In this document: positions 51,506-59,132 of the stretch, in pieces | How positions within the stretch are numbered: the first letter of the stretch is position 1 | How the letters are laid out: each line of letters begins with the position of its first letter | NCBI RefSeq assembly: GCF_000721605.1 | Contig: NZ_JOIZ01000031.1 | Location: 38,821-102,820 of the forward strand | Direction: 5' to 3' | Source: Streptomyces sp. NRRL S-37 | GTDB lineage: Bacteria > Actinomycetota > Actinomycetes > Streptomycetales > Streptomycetaceae | DNA length: 64,000 nt | Made by a program: the position numbers and the translations under genes | Notes under the pieces: generated by a model | Told to the model about the DNA's origin: nothing | Databases searched by the model: none | Seen by the model: the letters and a program-made list of their open reading frames with translations, nothing else

Positions 51506-52843
51506 TCATGTCGCGGCATTCGCACTGCCTTGTGGGGCGTCTTCCCTGGAATGCGTCTTCAGGACGCCCCGCCCCCGCGTACGGTCCATCTCGCGCCATT
51601 CCGGCCGCAGGCCGACCAGATTCGTGGTGAGGAAGTACGCGGTGCCGCAGGCGAGCAGCACCGGTACGAGTCCGGCAGCGGTCACCGCCGCCCCGGCGAG
51701 CAGCCCGCCGAGAGGGATGCCGGCCCAGGCCAGCGAGTCGCCGAGGGCGTTGACCCGGCCCAGCATCCGGCGCGGCACCCGCTCGACGAGGACGGCCCCC
51801 AGCACCGGGTTGACGAAGCCGGCACCGAACCCGCTGAGCGCGAAGACGGCCAGTACCGCCTCCAGCGGAGCATCGAGGGCGAGGATCAGGAACCTCGGTG
51901 CCCCGGCCAGCAGGAACCCGGTGAGAACCACCATCCGCCGCCGCAGCCGGTGTGCCACCACCGCGGCGATCAGGCTCCCGCCGACCGCCGCGGCCCCCAT
52001 CGCGCTGCCCATCAGGCCGATCGCGGTCGGCCCGTTGCCGGACTCCCTGGCCCAGACGGGTACGAGCAGCGAGGTGATCGCCGCGTCCAGCAGGTTGGTG
52101 ATGCCGCACATGACGATGACGGTGAGCAGCAGCGGCTCGCCGCGCAGGAAGGTGAAGCCCTCGCCGAACCGCCGCCAGTAGCCCGGTTCCGTTCCCCCGG
52201 CCGGCGAGGAGGCTTCGTCGGCCGCGTGCCCCGTGCCGTGAGGCAGCGCGAGTTTGATGATCACCGATCCGAGGGCGAAGCAGCCCGCGTTGACGGCGAG
52301 TCCGGTCAGGGGACCGAGCAGCGCCACCAGGGATCCTCCGGCCGCCAGGCCGACGGTGGAGGCGAGCCGCTCGATCACACCGGCCAGACCGGTGGCCCGC
52401 TCCAGCGGTACCCGGCCGCGCTCGGCCGCCTCCGGGACCATCACCTCCTTGGCCAGGTCGCCGGGGCCCCGGGCCGCGCCGATCAGCGCGACCAGAACCA
52501 GCAGAAGCGGAAAGGACAGCAGGTCCAGGGCGTGGAGCAGGGGAACCGCGGCGGCGGCGGTCGCACTGGCCAGATCGGTGGTCCAGGAAACGGCCCGCGG
52601 GCCGATCCGGTCCACCACCGGCCCGGTGAACGCCTTGACCACCACGTAGGGCGCCATCTCGCAGAAGGCGACCAGTCCGGTCCGGGTGGCGTTGCCGGTG
52701 GTGACGAGGACGAACCAGGGCAGTGCCACAACGGAGATCCGCGTGCCGGTCAGCGACACGACCATGGCCGCCAGCACCCCGCTCAGCGGCCGTAAGGACC
52801 GCTTGCCGGGTATGCCGCCGGCCTCCGGGGCGTCGGCGGTCAT
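51506..52843 (-). CDS. MFS exporter
   Basis: A 445-aa, 12-helix major facilitator with the motif-A-like GPVVDRIGPRAV between helices 2 and 3, a central cytoplasmic loop (about 195-225), and RVPRRMLGRVNAL in the second half. Its ATG (52841-52843) overlaps the stop of the upstream regulator gene, so the two are translationally coupled. Such ArsR/PadR-type regulator plus MFS pairs usually confer drug or metabolite efflux. Confidence 0.88.
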   Translation of the reverse strand: MTADAPEAGGIPGKRSLRPLSGVLAAMVVSLTGTRISVVALPWFVLVTTGNATRTGLVAFCEMAPYVVVKAFTGPVVDRIGPRAVSWTTDLASATAAAAVPLLHALDLLSFPLLLVLVALIGAARGPGDLAKEVMVPEAAERGRVPLERATGLAGVIERLASTVGLAAGGSLVALLGPLTGLAVNAGCFALGSVIIKLALPHGTGHAADEASSPAGGTEPGYWRRFGEGFTFLRGEPLLLTVIVMCGITNLLDAAITSLLVPVWARESGNGPTAIGLMGSAMGAAAVGGSLIAAVVAHRLRRRMVVLTGFLLAGAPRFLILALDAPLEAVLAVFALSGFGAGFVNPVLGAVLVERVPRRMLGRVNALGDSLAWAGIPLGGLLAGAAVTAAGLVPVLLACGTAYFLTTNLVGLRPEWREMDRTRGRGVLKTHSREDAPQGSANAAT

Positions 52844-53493
52844 GACGTCGCGCTTCCTTCCTCTTCCTGTCGGCCGGAAGGGAGCGACGACGCGGCAGGC
52901 GTATCCAGTTCGGGCAGGATCTGTGTGATCACGCCGATCCGCTCGGCACCCTCCGGCGCACTTGCCGCCGCCTCGGGCGTGTCTCTGCGGTACCGGGAGA
53001 TGACGGCCCTCAGCTCCTGCCGCAGGGCGACAGCCTCCTCGGGTGTGAGCCGCAAGGCCCAGTCGCTCATGTCGAAGGTGCCCCGCCACGCACGGGGCAT
53101 CGTCTGCAGCTCGTTCAGCGTCTGCTGAGTGCGCAGGGTGTAGGTGGTGGCGACGGACTGCAGGAAGGCCAGAACAGCCTCGGGCTCTCGATCGGCCAGC
53201 TCCCGGTCGTTGAGCTCCGTCATCTGGTGTACCGAGCGCCACCAGCGCTCTCGTGCGTTGCCGCGCTCGGCGTCCTCCTCGACGAAACCGGCCGCGCCGA
53301 GCTGGCGCAGGTGATAGCTGGCTGTCCCGGAGTTCACGCCCAGCCGTTCCGCGAGACGGGTGGCTGTCGACGGGCCGTACTTCCGCAGCAGCCCCACCAA
53401 CTGCACACGCACCGGATGCGCCATGGCGCGCAGCCCCTTGGCGTCCAGGACGACGGAGTCGACTTCAGGGTTCGGGCCCTCTGGCCTCTTCAT
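52840..53493 (-). CDS. ArsR-type winged-helix regulator of the MFS exporter
   Basis: A 217-aa regulator: LDAKGLRAMAHPVRVQLVGLLRKYGPSTATRLAERLGVNSGTASYHLRQLGAAGFVEED is an ArsR-like winged HTH, followed by a helical domain containing RERWWRSVHQMT, characteristic of the larger helix-turn-helix 20 group. No metal-binding Cys cluster is present, so it does not sense metals in the classic way. ATG 53493 has GGAG 10 bases upstream. The tandem 14-bp repeats at 53525-53564, directly before the gene, are the likely operator. Confidence 0.87.
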   Translation of the reverse strand: MKRPEGPNPEVDSVVLDAKGLRAMAHPVRVQLVGLLRKYGPSTATRLAERLGVNSGTASYHLRQLGAAGFVEEDAERGNARERWWRSVHQMTELNDRELADREPEAVLAFLQSVATTYTLRTQQTLNELQTMPRAWRGTFDMSDWALRLTPEEAVALRQELRAVISRYRRDTPEAAASAPEGAERIGVITQILPELDTPAASSLPSGRQEEEGSATS

Positions 53494-53524
53494 GGCGTCG
53501 GTCACTCCACACAGACTAGACCGC

Positions 53525-53564
53525 AAAGAGTTCTTCGCGAAGAGTTCTTCGCGAAGGACTCTTT
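53525..53564. promoter_or_regulatory. 40-bp operator built of tandem palindromic repeats
   Basis: AGTTCTTCGCGAAG occurs twice, end to end, at 53529-53542 and 53543-53556; each contains the perfect palindrome CTTCGCGAAG. The whole is framed by AAAGAGT (53525-53531) and ACTCTTT (53558-53564), inverted. It lies 32 bases upstream of the regulator's ATG. Confidence 0.75.
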
Positions 53565-53950
53565 GTAATCTGCTTCGTGTGCGAGAGCCTTGCGCTCGTC
53601 CGCCGGCCGATGGACGAGCACGATCGATGAGCGAGGGATCGCGACCGGGCAGACGCCGGATCATGCTCATGAAGCCGCGCCCCGCGGGAGCCAGGCGCCC
53701 GGCGTGGCGTGGCGCCTTCGCGGCAGGTGTCACACCACGCCGGGTGTGTTCTCCCGGGCGGGTTCCCTGGTTGCCGGGTGATCCGGGCCGCCGGCCGGGG
53801 CGCGAGGCCGAACGGCACAGCGCCCTCGTCGAACGGGTCCGCGGCCTCCTCGCGGATCTCGGCGAGAGCACCGAGCCCGGCGGCCCCGGCGATCACTGCC
53901 GAGCGGTTCGTCGCGGCAGCCTGGACGGGAACCCGGCGGATACTTGCCGG
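53565..53950. other. 386-bp stretch without a gene
   Basis: No supportable coding region: frames on both strands are Arg/Pro-rich and lack ribosome sites. It probably contains the promoter of the ATPase-fold gene starting at 53951. Confidence 0.4.
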
Positions 53951-54595
53951 ATGGACGGATCAAGGGCTTCTTGGGTCAACACCACGCACGATTGGGCCGG
54001 CACCGTGGACGCGGACCATCTCGACCGGATCCGCCAAGGGTCCGCGGAGTTCGCGCCGGGCGGACCCGGACACCTTGTTCTCGAGGTCGTCGCCTACGCC
54101 GCCGACGAGGCGGCGAGCCGGGGCGGCGGGCGGTGTGTGGTCACGCTGCACGCCGACGGCTCGGTGTCCGTGAAGGACGACGGCCGGGGCACCGACACCC
54201 GGGTCGACGAGCACGGCCACGTGGTGCAGAAGCCGGTCATGGCTACGAAGGATCTTCGGTTCTTCGACCTCCCGGAGGCGGAGCGGCTTCCGGACGGGCA
54301 TCCGCGTCGCGGCATGTCCGTCGTCGCGGCGCTCAGCGAGTGGCTGATTCATACGAACCGTCGTCTCGACGGGTCCTGGAGCCGGCGTTATGAGCACGGT
54401 GTTCCGGTGACCGGTCTGCGGCCCGTCGAAGCCGACGGGACCACGGGGACCTGCGTCCGCTTCCTGCCGGACGAAGCCCTGCGTTCGCGGTGGTCGTTGA
54501 CCGCGGGCGATCCGGTGCGGTGGTCCGGGCACTGGCCCGGTCTGGTTGTCCGCCTCGACGATCAGCGCGACGGCGAGGACCGGTCGGGTCCGTGA
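53951..54595 (+). CDS. GyrB-like ATPase-fold (GHKL) protein
   Basis: A 214-aa protein covering only the N-terminal ATPase domain of GyrB/ParE-like proteins: DADHLDRIRQGSAEF, then HLVLEVVAYAADEA (motif N), VTLHADGSVSVKDDGRGTDTRVDEHG (motif G1, D-x-G-x-G) and RRGMSVVAALSEWLIHTNRR (the equivalent of G2). The catalytic Glu45 is kept, but the Mg-binding Asn of motif N is Tyr49, so ATP hydrolysis is doubtful. No transducer, topoisomerase or kinase domain follows. It may bind a nucleotide as a regulator or interfere with gyrase; these are guesses. ATG 53951 has no clear ribosome site. Confidence 0.72.
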   Translation: MDGSRASWVNTTHDWAGTVDADHLDRIRQGSAEFAPGGPGHLVLEVVAYAADEAASRGGGRCVVTLHADGSVSVKDDGRGTDTRVDEHGHVVQKPVMATKDLRFFDLPEAERLPDGHPRRGMSVVAALSEWLIHTNRRLDGSWSRRYEHGVPVTGLRPVEADGTTGTCVRFLPDEALRSRWSLTAGDPVRWSGHWPGLVVRLDDQRDGEDRSGP

Positions 54596-54781
54596 CCGCG
54601 GGGCGGCACGGCCGGCCCGCACCGGGGAGAGCGGCCCGGCCGGCTCCCGGCCCCGTGGTGGGGAGGTGGCAGGCGTCAAGGCCGGTCCCGGTCCGCCGCG
54701 GCGGGGGCCTCCTCGGCCGCACGGCCGGTGACGCCCGCCGCGCGGGAGGACGAGCCGGAAGAGGAGTGGGCGTCGCGCCGT

Positions 54782-55255
54782 TCAGCCGCCGCAGGCGCAG
54801 CCCGCGGCGGCCGGCACCGGCGCGGTGTCCGTCTCCTGCCCGGCGCAGCAGGTGTCACCGCCGGCGGCGGGGCTCTTGCCCAGCCGGTCGGCGTCGGCCT
54901 TGACGACGTAGACCTCCCACGGTTCCTTGCCGGGGCCGGTCACCCACACCTTGTCCTGAAGCGCGTAGCAGCAGGAGGTGTCGTTCTCCTCGAAGGTGGC
55001 CAGGCCGGCGTCCTTGAGGCGGGTGGTGGCGGCGTCGACCTGCCCGGTGGAGGCGACCTCGACGCCGAGGTGGTCCAGGCGGGTGTCCTCGCCCTCCTCG
55101 CCCTCGATGAGGACGAGCTTGAGCGGGGGGTCGGTGACGGCGAAGTTGGCGTAGCCCTCGCGGCGCTTGGCCGGCTCGGTGCCGAACAGCCTGGAGTAGA
55201 AGGCGATCGAGGCGTCGAGGTCGGCGACGCGCAGGGCGAGCTGGACACGGGACAT
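54782..55255 (-). CDS. ArsI/CadI-family metalloenzyme
   Basis: A 157-aa vicinal-oxygen-chelate protein opening MSRVQLALRVADLDASIAFYSRLFGTEPAKRREGYANFAV, the classical CadI/ArsI start. The thiol motif SCCYALQDKVWVTGPG is the organoarsenical-binding Cys pair of ArsI C-As lyases, and LDHLGVEV and EPWEVYVV hold the His and Glu metal ligands; the usual N-terminal His is not evident. The C-terminus is Cys-rich (CCAG, CACGG), as in many Streptomyces members. Divergent from arsR and thus part of the arsenic locus; it may split methylarsenite, or simply bind arsenic or cadmium. Confidence 0.87.
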   Translation of the reverse strand: MSRVQLALRVADLDASIAFYSRLFGTEPAKRREGYANFAVTDPPLKLVLIEGEEGEDTRLDHLGVEVASTGQVDAATTRLKDAGLATFEENDTSCCYALQDKVWVTGPGKEPWEVYVVKADADRLGKSPAAGGDTCCAGQETDTAPVPAAAGCACGG

Positions 55256-55279
55256 GGTGGTCTCCCATCGGACTGCTTG

Positions 55280-55350
55280 TTTCGATGTCTGTCGATACAG
55301 TCGACCTTGCCACCGGGATCGACGGCTGTCAATATTGAAGAATGTCGAAA
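55280..55350. promoter_or_regulatory. ArsR operator region of the divergent arsenic locus
   Basis: The perfect palindrome TCAATATTGA (55329-55338) lies just before arsR ATG, and GTTTCGATGTC at 55280-55290 is inverted as TGTCGAAAC at 55343-55351. The AT-rich core and symmetry fit ArsR binding that would cover both divergent promoters. Confidence 0.6.
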
Positions 55351-55722
55351 CAAGCCGGTCTGCCGGTGCTCGGACAGGACGATGCCGTGTGCTGCGCGCC
55401 CATGGTCCGCGAGCCGCTCGGTGAGGAGGCCGCGGCCGAGCTGTCGCGGATGTTCAAGGCGCTGTCGGACCCGATCCGGCTGCGGCTGCTGTCGCTGATC
55501 GCCTCGTACGAGGGCGGCGAGGCGTGCGTGTGCGACCTCGTCGGCCCGTTCGAGGTCTCCCAGCCGACGATCTCCCACCATCTGAAGGTGCTGAGGGAGG
55601 CCGGGCTGGTCGGCTCGGAGCGGCGCGGGACCTGGGTGTACTACTGGGTGCTGCCCGACGCCCTGGCGAAGCTGTCCGCCCTGCTCCGGATCCCCGCCGT
55701 TCCCGCGAAGGCCCCGGCGTGA
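55342..55722 (+). CDS. arsR: ArsR-type arsenite-responsive repressor
   Basis: A 126-aa SmtB/ArsR repressor. The HTH reads CVCDLVGPFEVSQPTISHHLKVLREAGLVGSERRG, with Cys62 and Cys64 at the start of the DNA-recognition region, the classic As(III) site; an extra Cys pair, Cys17-Cys18, lies at the N-terminus. It is divergent from the cadI/arsI-like gene and co-transcribed with the aquaporin and arsC genes (GTGA overlap at 55719-55722). Binding of arsenite should release the operator at 55280-55350. Confidence 0.92.
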   Translation: MSKQAGLPVLGQDDAVCCAPMVREPLGEEAAAELSRMFKALSDPIRLRLLSLIASYEGGEACVCDLVGPFEVSQPTISHHLKVLREAGLVGSERRGTWVYYWVLPDALAKLSALLRIPAVPAKAPA

Positions 55723-56495
55723 GCATGCCCGCGCCGTTGACACGGCGGGCGGCGGCCGAGGGGCTCGGGACGGCCGCGCTGGTCGCGGTGGTGGTCGGCT
55801 CCGGCATCCAGGCCACCGAACTGACCCACGACACCGGAACGCAACTGCTGGCCAACTCCCTCGCCACCGTCTTCGGCCTCGGCGTGCTGATCGCCCTGCT
55901 CGGCCCGGTGTCGGGGGCGCACTTCAACCCGGCGGTCACCCTCGCCGCCTGGTTCACCGGCCGCCGCACCGGCGAGGGCCCCGCCCCGCGCGAGGTCGCG
56001 GTGTACGTGCCCGCCCAGATCGCCGGGGCGATCGTCGGCGCGGTGCTGGCCGATGCCATGTTCGGCAGGCCGCCGGTGCGCCTCTCCACCCACGACCGGT
56101 GGGGCGGGCACCTGTGGCTGGCGGAGGCCGTGGCCACCGCGGGGCTGGTCTGGCTCGTCTTCGGCCTGGCCCGCGCCGGCCGCGCGCACCTGGCGCCGCC
56201 GCTGGTCGCCTCCTACATCGGGGCGGCGTACTGGTTCACCTCCTCCACGTCCTTCGCCAACCCGGCCGTCACGGTCGGCCGGGCGTTCACCGACACCTTC
56301 GCCGGTATCGCCCCCGCCTCCGTGCCGCCCTTCCTCGCCGCCCAGCTGACCGGCGCCGCCGCCGGTCTCGGCCTGGTCGCCGTCTGCTTCGGCCGCCCGG
56401 CCGCCGCGGGTGGGGACGAGGCCGTCGTCCCCCATGCCGGGCAGCGGCCCGCCGCCCCCGCCCGTTCCACCGAAGAAAGCGCCCTGTCCCGATGA
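55719..56495 (+). CDS. aquaglyceroporin-family channel of the arsenic operon (AqpS-like)
   Basis: A 258-aa major intrinsic protein with six helices and both NPA boxes, at 70-72 (SGAHFNPAVTLA) and 181-183 (SFANPAVTVGR). It starts at GTG 55719 overlapping the arsR stop and ends overlapping arsC. In ars operons that contain AqpS and ArsC, arsenate enters by phosphate transporters, ArsC reduces it, and arsenite leaves through the channel; no arsenite pump (ArsB/Acr3) gene is seen here, so the channel probably replaces it. Confidence 0.9.
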   Translation: MSMPAPLTRRAAAEGLGTAALVAVVVGSGIQATELTHDTGTQLLANSLATVFGLGVLIALLGPVSGAHFNPAVTLAAWFTGRRTGEGPAPREVAVYVPAQIAGAIVGAVLADAMFGRPPVRLSTHDRWGGHLWLAEAVATAGLVWLVFGLARAGRAHLAPPLVASYIGAAYWFTSSTSFANPAVTVGRAFTDTFAGIAPASVPPFLAAQLTGAAAGLGLVAVCFGRPAAAGGDEAVVPHAGQRPAAPARSTEESALSR

Positions 56496-56908
56496 GCACC
56501 TCCGCCGTTCCCTCCGTGCTGTTCGTCTGCGTGCACAACGCCGGACGGTCCCAGATGGCCGCCGCCTTCCTCACCCACCTCGGCGCGGACCGGGTCCAGG
56601 TCCGCTCGGCCGGATCCGCCCCCGCCGACACCGTGAACCCGGCCGTGGTGGAGGCCATGAAGGAGGCCGGCATCGACATCTCCGCCGAGACCCCCAAGGT
56701 CCTCACCACCGAGGCGGTACGGGACTCGGACGTCGTGATCACGATGGGCTGCGGCGACGCCTGCCCGTACTTCCCCGGCAAGCGCTACCTGGACTGGCAG
56801 CTCGAGGACCCGGCCGGGCAGGGCGTCGCGGCCGTCCGGCCGATCCGCGACGAGATCGAGCGGCGCGTCCGCGGCCTCCTCACCGAACTCGGCATCGAGG
56901 CGGCGTGA
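56492..56908 (+). CDS. arsC: arsenate reductase, low-molecular-weight phosphatase type
   Basis: A 138-aa enzyme with the P-loop C-x5-R as CVHNAGRS (Cys13, Arg19) and the second motif MGCGDACPYFPGKRYLDW, which holds resolving cysteines and the D of the acid-base loop; it ends in the typical IRDEIERRVRGLL helix. The start overlaps the aquaporin stop (ATGA at 56492-56495). It reduces arsenate to arsenite using mycothiol/mycoredoxin or thioredoxin; which one cannot be told with confidence. Confidence 0.93.
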   Translation: MSTSAVPSVLFVCVHNAGRSQMAAAFLTHLGADRVQVRSAGSAPADTVNPAVVEAMKEAGIDISAETPKVLTTEAVRDSDVVITMGCGDACPYFPGKRYLDWQLEDPAGQGVAAVRPIRDEIERRVRGLLTELGIEAA

Positions 56909-56941
56909 AGGCCACCGGGACCGGGGCCGGCCGGCCCTGAA

Positions 56942-56962
56942 GCCGGGGCGCGACGCCCCGGC
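56942..56962. terminator. bidirectional terminator between arsC and the histidine kinase
   Basis: GCCGGGGCG (56942-56950), loop CGA, CGCCCCGGC (56954-56962): a perfect 9-bp stem between convergent genes. Confidence 0.7.
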
Positions 56963-56994
56963 GACGTCGTGCCGGTCACGGGGGACGTCCCGCG

Positions 56995-58140
56995 TCACTC
57001 GTGACCGGTCGCCGGTCGCGGCAGCGCACCGCCGTCGTGGTGCGGGGACGCCGTGGGCAGTTCCACGGTGACGCGGAGCCCGCCGGCGGGGCGCGGGGTG
57101 AGGGTGAGTGTCCCGTCGTGTGCGTGGGTGATGGTCTTGATGATCGCCAGGCCGAGGCCGACGCCCGCGTGGTCGGTGTGCAGGCGCTCGGTGCCGCGCC
57201 GGAACCGTTCGGTGAGGGTCGGGACCAGGTGGGGGGCGAGCCGCTCGCCGGTGTTCTCGACGGTGAGCACCGCGGTCCCGGCGCGGGCGCCGGTGCGGAT
57301 CCACACGGTGCCCTGTCCGGGCAGGTTGTGGATGATCGCGTTCTGTACGAGGTTGGCGGTCAGCTGCAGCAGGAGCGCCTGCGATCCGATGGCGGGGGTG
57401 ATGTCGCCGGACGTCTCGATGGTGACGCCGCGCTTCTCCGCGAGGGGGAGGAGCGTTTCAGCGGTCTCCTCCGCCACGAGGGACAGGTCGACGTGTTCCC
57501 GGGTGAAGGACCGCTGCTCGGCGCGGCTGAGCAGGAGCAGCGCCTCGGTGAGGTCGATGGCCCGGGTGTTGACGGCGTGGAGGCGGTCGAGGAGCGGGTC
57601 GGCGGCGCGGTCCGGATCGGCGCGGGCCGCGTCGAGAAGCGACTTCGAGACCGCCAGCGGGGTGCGCAGCTCGTGGGAGGCGTTGGCCGCGAACCTCTGT
57701 TGTTCGGCGACGCGCGCTTCGAGCCGCGCGAGCATGGTGTCGAAGGCGTCGGCCAGTTCGCGGAACTCGTCCTTGCGGCCCGGCAGCCGGATCCGGTGGG
57801 AGAGCGACCCGTGCGTGGTCGCGCGGGTGGCGTGGGTGATGCGGGTCAGGGGGGCCAGCATGTGGCCGGCGAGGATCCATCCTCCCAGGAGGCCGAACAC
57901 CAGCAGGAACGCCAGTACCGCGGCCGCCCGCGGAGCGAAGACGTCCAGGAGGGCGCTCCGGACGGGAAAGACGCCGCTCGTGAGTTCGTCGTCGGGGTTG
58001 ATGAGCATCGCACGGTCGGGGACGTACCGCAGGAGGAACACCCACACCGCCGCGAGCATCAGGACGCCGGCGAGCATGAGGAATCCGGCGTAGCTGAGGG
58101 TGAGCTTGAGGCGCACGCTCAGCCCGGGTGCCCTATCCAC
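56995..58140 (-). CDS. sensor histidine kinase
   Basis: A 381-aa kinase with helix 1 at about 17-40 (LSYAGFLMLAGVLMLAAVWVF), a short outer loop of some 30 residues, helix 2 at about 72-93, HAMP, H-box ASHELRTPLAVSKSLL with His156, N box (NLVQNAIIHN) and G boxes (VENTGERL, GVGLGLAII). GTG 58140 overlaps the response-regulator stop by 8 bases, so they are co-translated. The short sensor loop suggests sensing in or near the membrane, e.g. of cell-wall antibiotics. Confidence 0.92.
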   Translation of the reverse strand: MDRAPGLSVRLKLTLSYAGFLMLAGVLMLAAVWVFLLRYVPDRAMLINPDDELTSGVFPVRSALLDVFAPRAAAVLAFLLVFGLLGGWILAGHMLAPLTRITHATRATTHGSLSHRIRLPGRKDEFRELADAFDTMLARLEARVAEQQRFAANASHELRTPLAVSKSLLDAARADPDRAADPLLDRLHAVNTRAIDLTEALLLLSRAEQRSFTREHVDLSLVAEETAETLLPLAEKRGVTIETSGDITPAIGSQALLLQLTANLVQNAIIHNLPGQGTVWIRTGARAGTAVLTVENTGERLAPHLVPTLTERFRRGTERLHTDHAGVGLGLAIIKTITHAHDGTLTLTPRPAGGLRVTVELPTASPHHDGGALPRPATGHE

Positions 58141-58828
58141 GGTCTCCTCCCTCGCCGCCGGCCTCCGGTCGCGCGTCGATGCGGTAGCCGACGCCCGGCA
58201 CGGTGGCGATGACCCAGGGTTCGCCGAGCCGCTTGCGCAGTGCCGAGACGGTGATGCGTACGGCGTTGGTGAACGGGTCGGCGTTCTCGTCCCACGCCCG
58301 TTCCAGGAGTTCCTCGGCGCCGACGACTCCGCCTTCCGCGGCGACGAGGACGTCGAGCACCGCGAACTGTTTACGGGTGAGCGCCACGTAGCGGCCGTCC
58401 CGGTGGACCTCCCTGCGGAACGGGTCCAGGCGCAGGCCCGCGATCTCCCGCACGGGCGGCCTGGTGTGCGCACGCCTGCGGTCGAGCGCTCTGAGCCTGA
58501 GCACGAGCTCCCGCAGCTCGAAGGGTTTCGTGAGGTAGTCGTCGGCGCCGAGTCCGAACCCGGAGGCCTTGTCGTCGAGACGGTCGGCCGCGGTGAGCAT
58601 GAGGATCGGTGTGCCGCTCCCGGAGGCGACGATGCGGGTGGCGACCTCGTCGCCGGACGGTCCGGGGATGTCACGGTCGAGGACGGCGATGTCGTAGGCG
58701 CAGACGCTCAGCATGTCCAGAGCGGTGTCGCCGTCACCCGCGATGTCGGCGGCGATCGCCTCCAGGCGCAGGCCGTCGCGGATGGCTTCCGCCATATAAG
58801 GCTCGTCCTCGACGATCAGCACGCGCAT
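58133..58828 (-). CDS. OmpR-family response regulator
   Basis: A 231-aa regulator with receiver (VEDEP, phosphoacceptor Asp51 in AVLDRDIPG, MLTAAD, YLTKPF) and winged-helix domain (LTRKQFAVLDVLVAAEGGVVGAEELLERAWDENADPFTNAVRITVSALRKRLGEPWVIATVPGVGY). ATG 58828 gives the family-typical start MRVLIVEDEP. It is divergent from the VanJ-like gene, with about 300 bases between them, so that gene is a possible target. Confidence 0.93.
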   Translation of the reverse strand: MRVLIVEDEPYMAEAIRDGLRLEAIAADIAGDGDTALDMLSVCAYDIAVLDRDIPGPSGDEVATRIVASGSGTPILMLTAADRLDDKASGFGLGADDYLTKPFELRELVLRLRALDRRRAHTRPPVREIAGLRLDPFRREVHRDGRYVALTRKQFAVLDVLVAAEGGVVGAEELLERAWDENADPFTNAVRITVSALRKRLGEPWVIATVPGVGYRIDARPEAGGEGGDRG

Positions 58829-59132
58829 GCGTTCGATGCTACGAGTCGGTGCATATCGTCCGCGTATCGAGAACCGCATACGGGCCTGCAACATCGTGTC
58901 GCCTTGACTGGCGGCATGCCTCACAGCACACCGGCGGCACGAGCCACCACCCGGACGTCCGCGCATGTCCGGGGCGACGCGGCCGGCCCGGGGACTCCGA
59001 TGCGACGACGTGGCCGTCCGGCCCGGTACGCCGGCCCCGCCCAGGGCCCGGAGACGCGACCGTGCCCCGGCGCACCCGCCGGTCTCTCTCCTCCTGCGGG
59101 CGGCACCCGCGAACAGTGGACAAGGACGGACG

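Noticed and set aside
53525..53564. Tandem repeats as a possible CRISPR fragment
   Set aside because: Only two adjacent 14-bp units, no spacers and no cas genes; position fits an operator.
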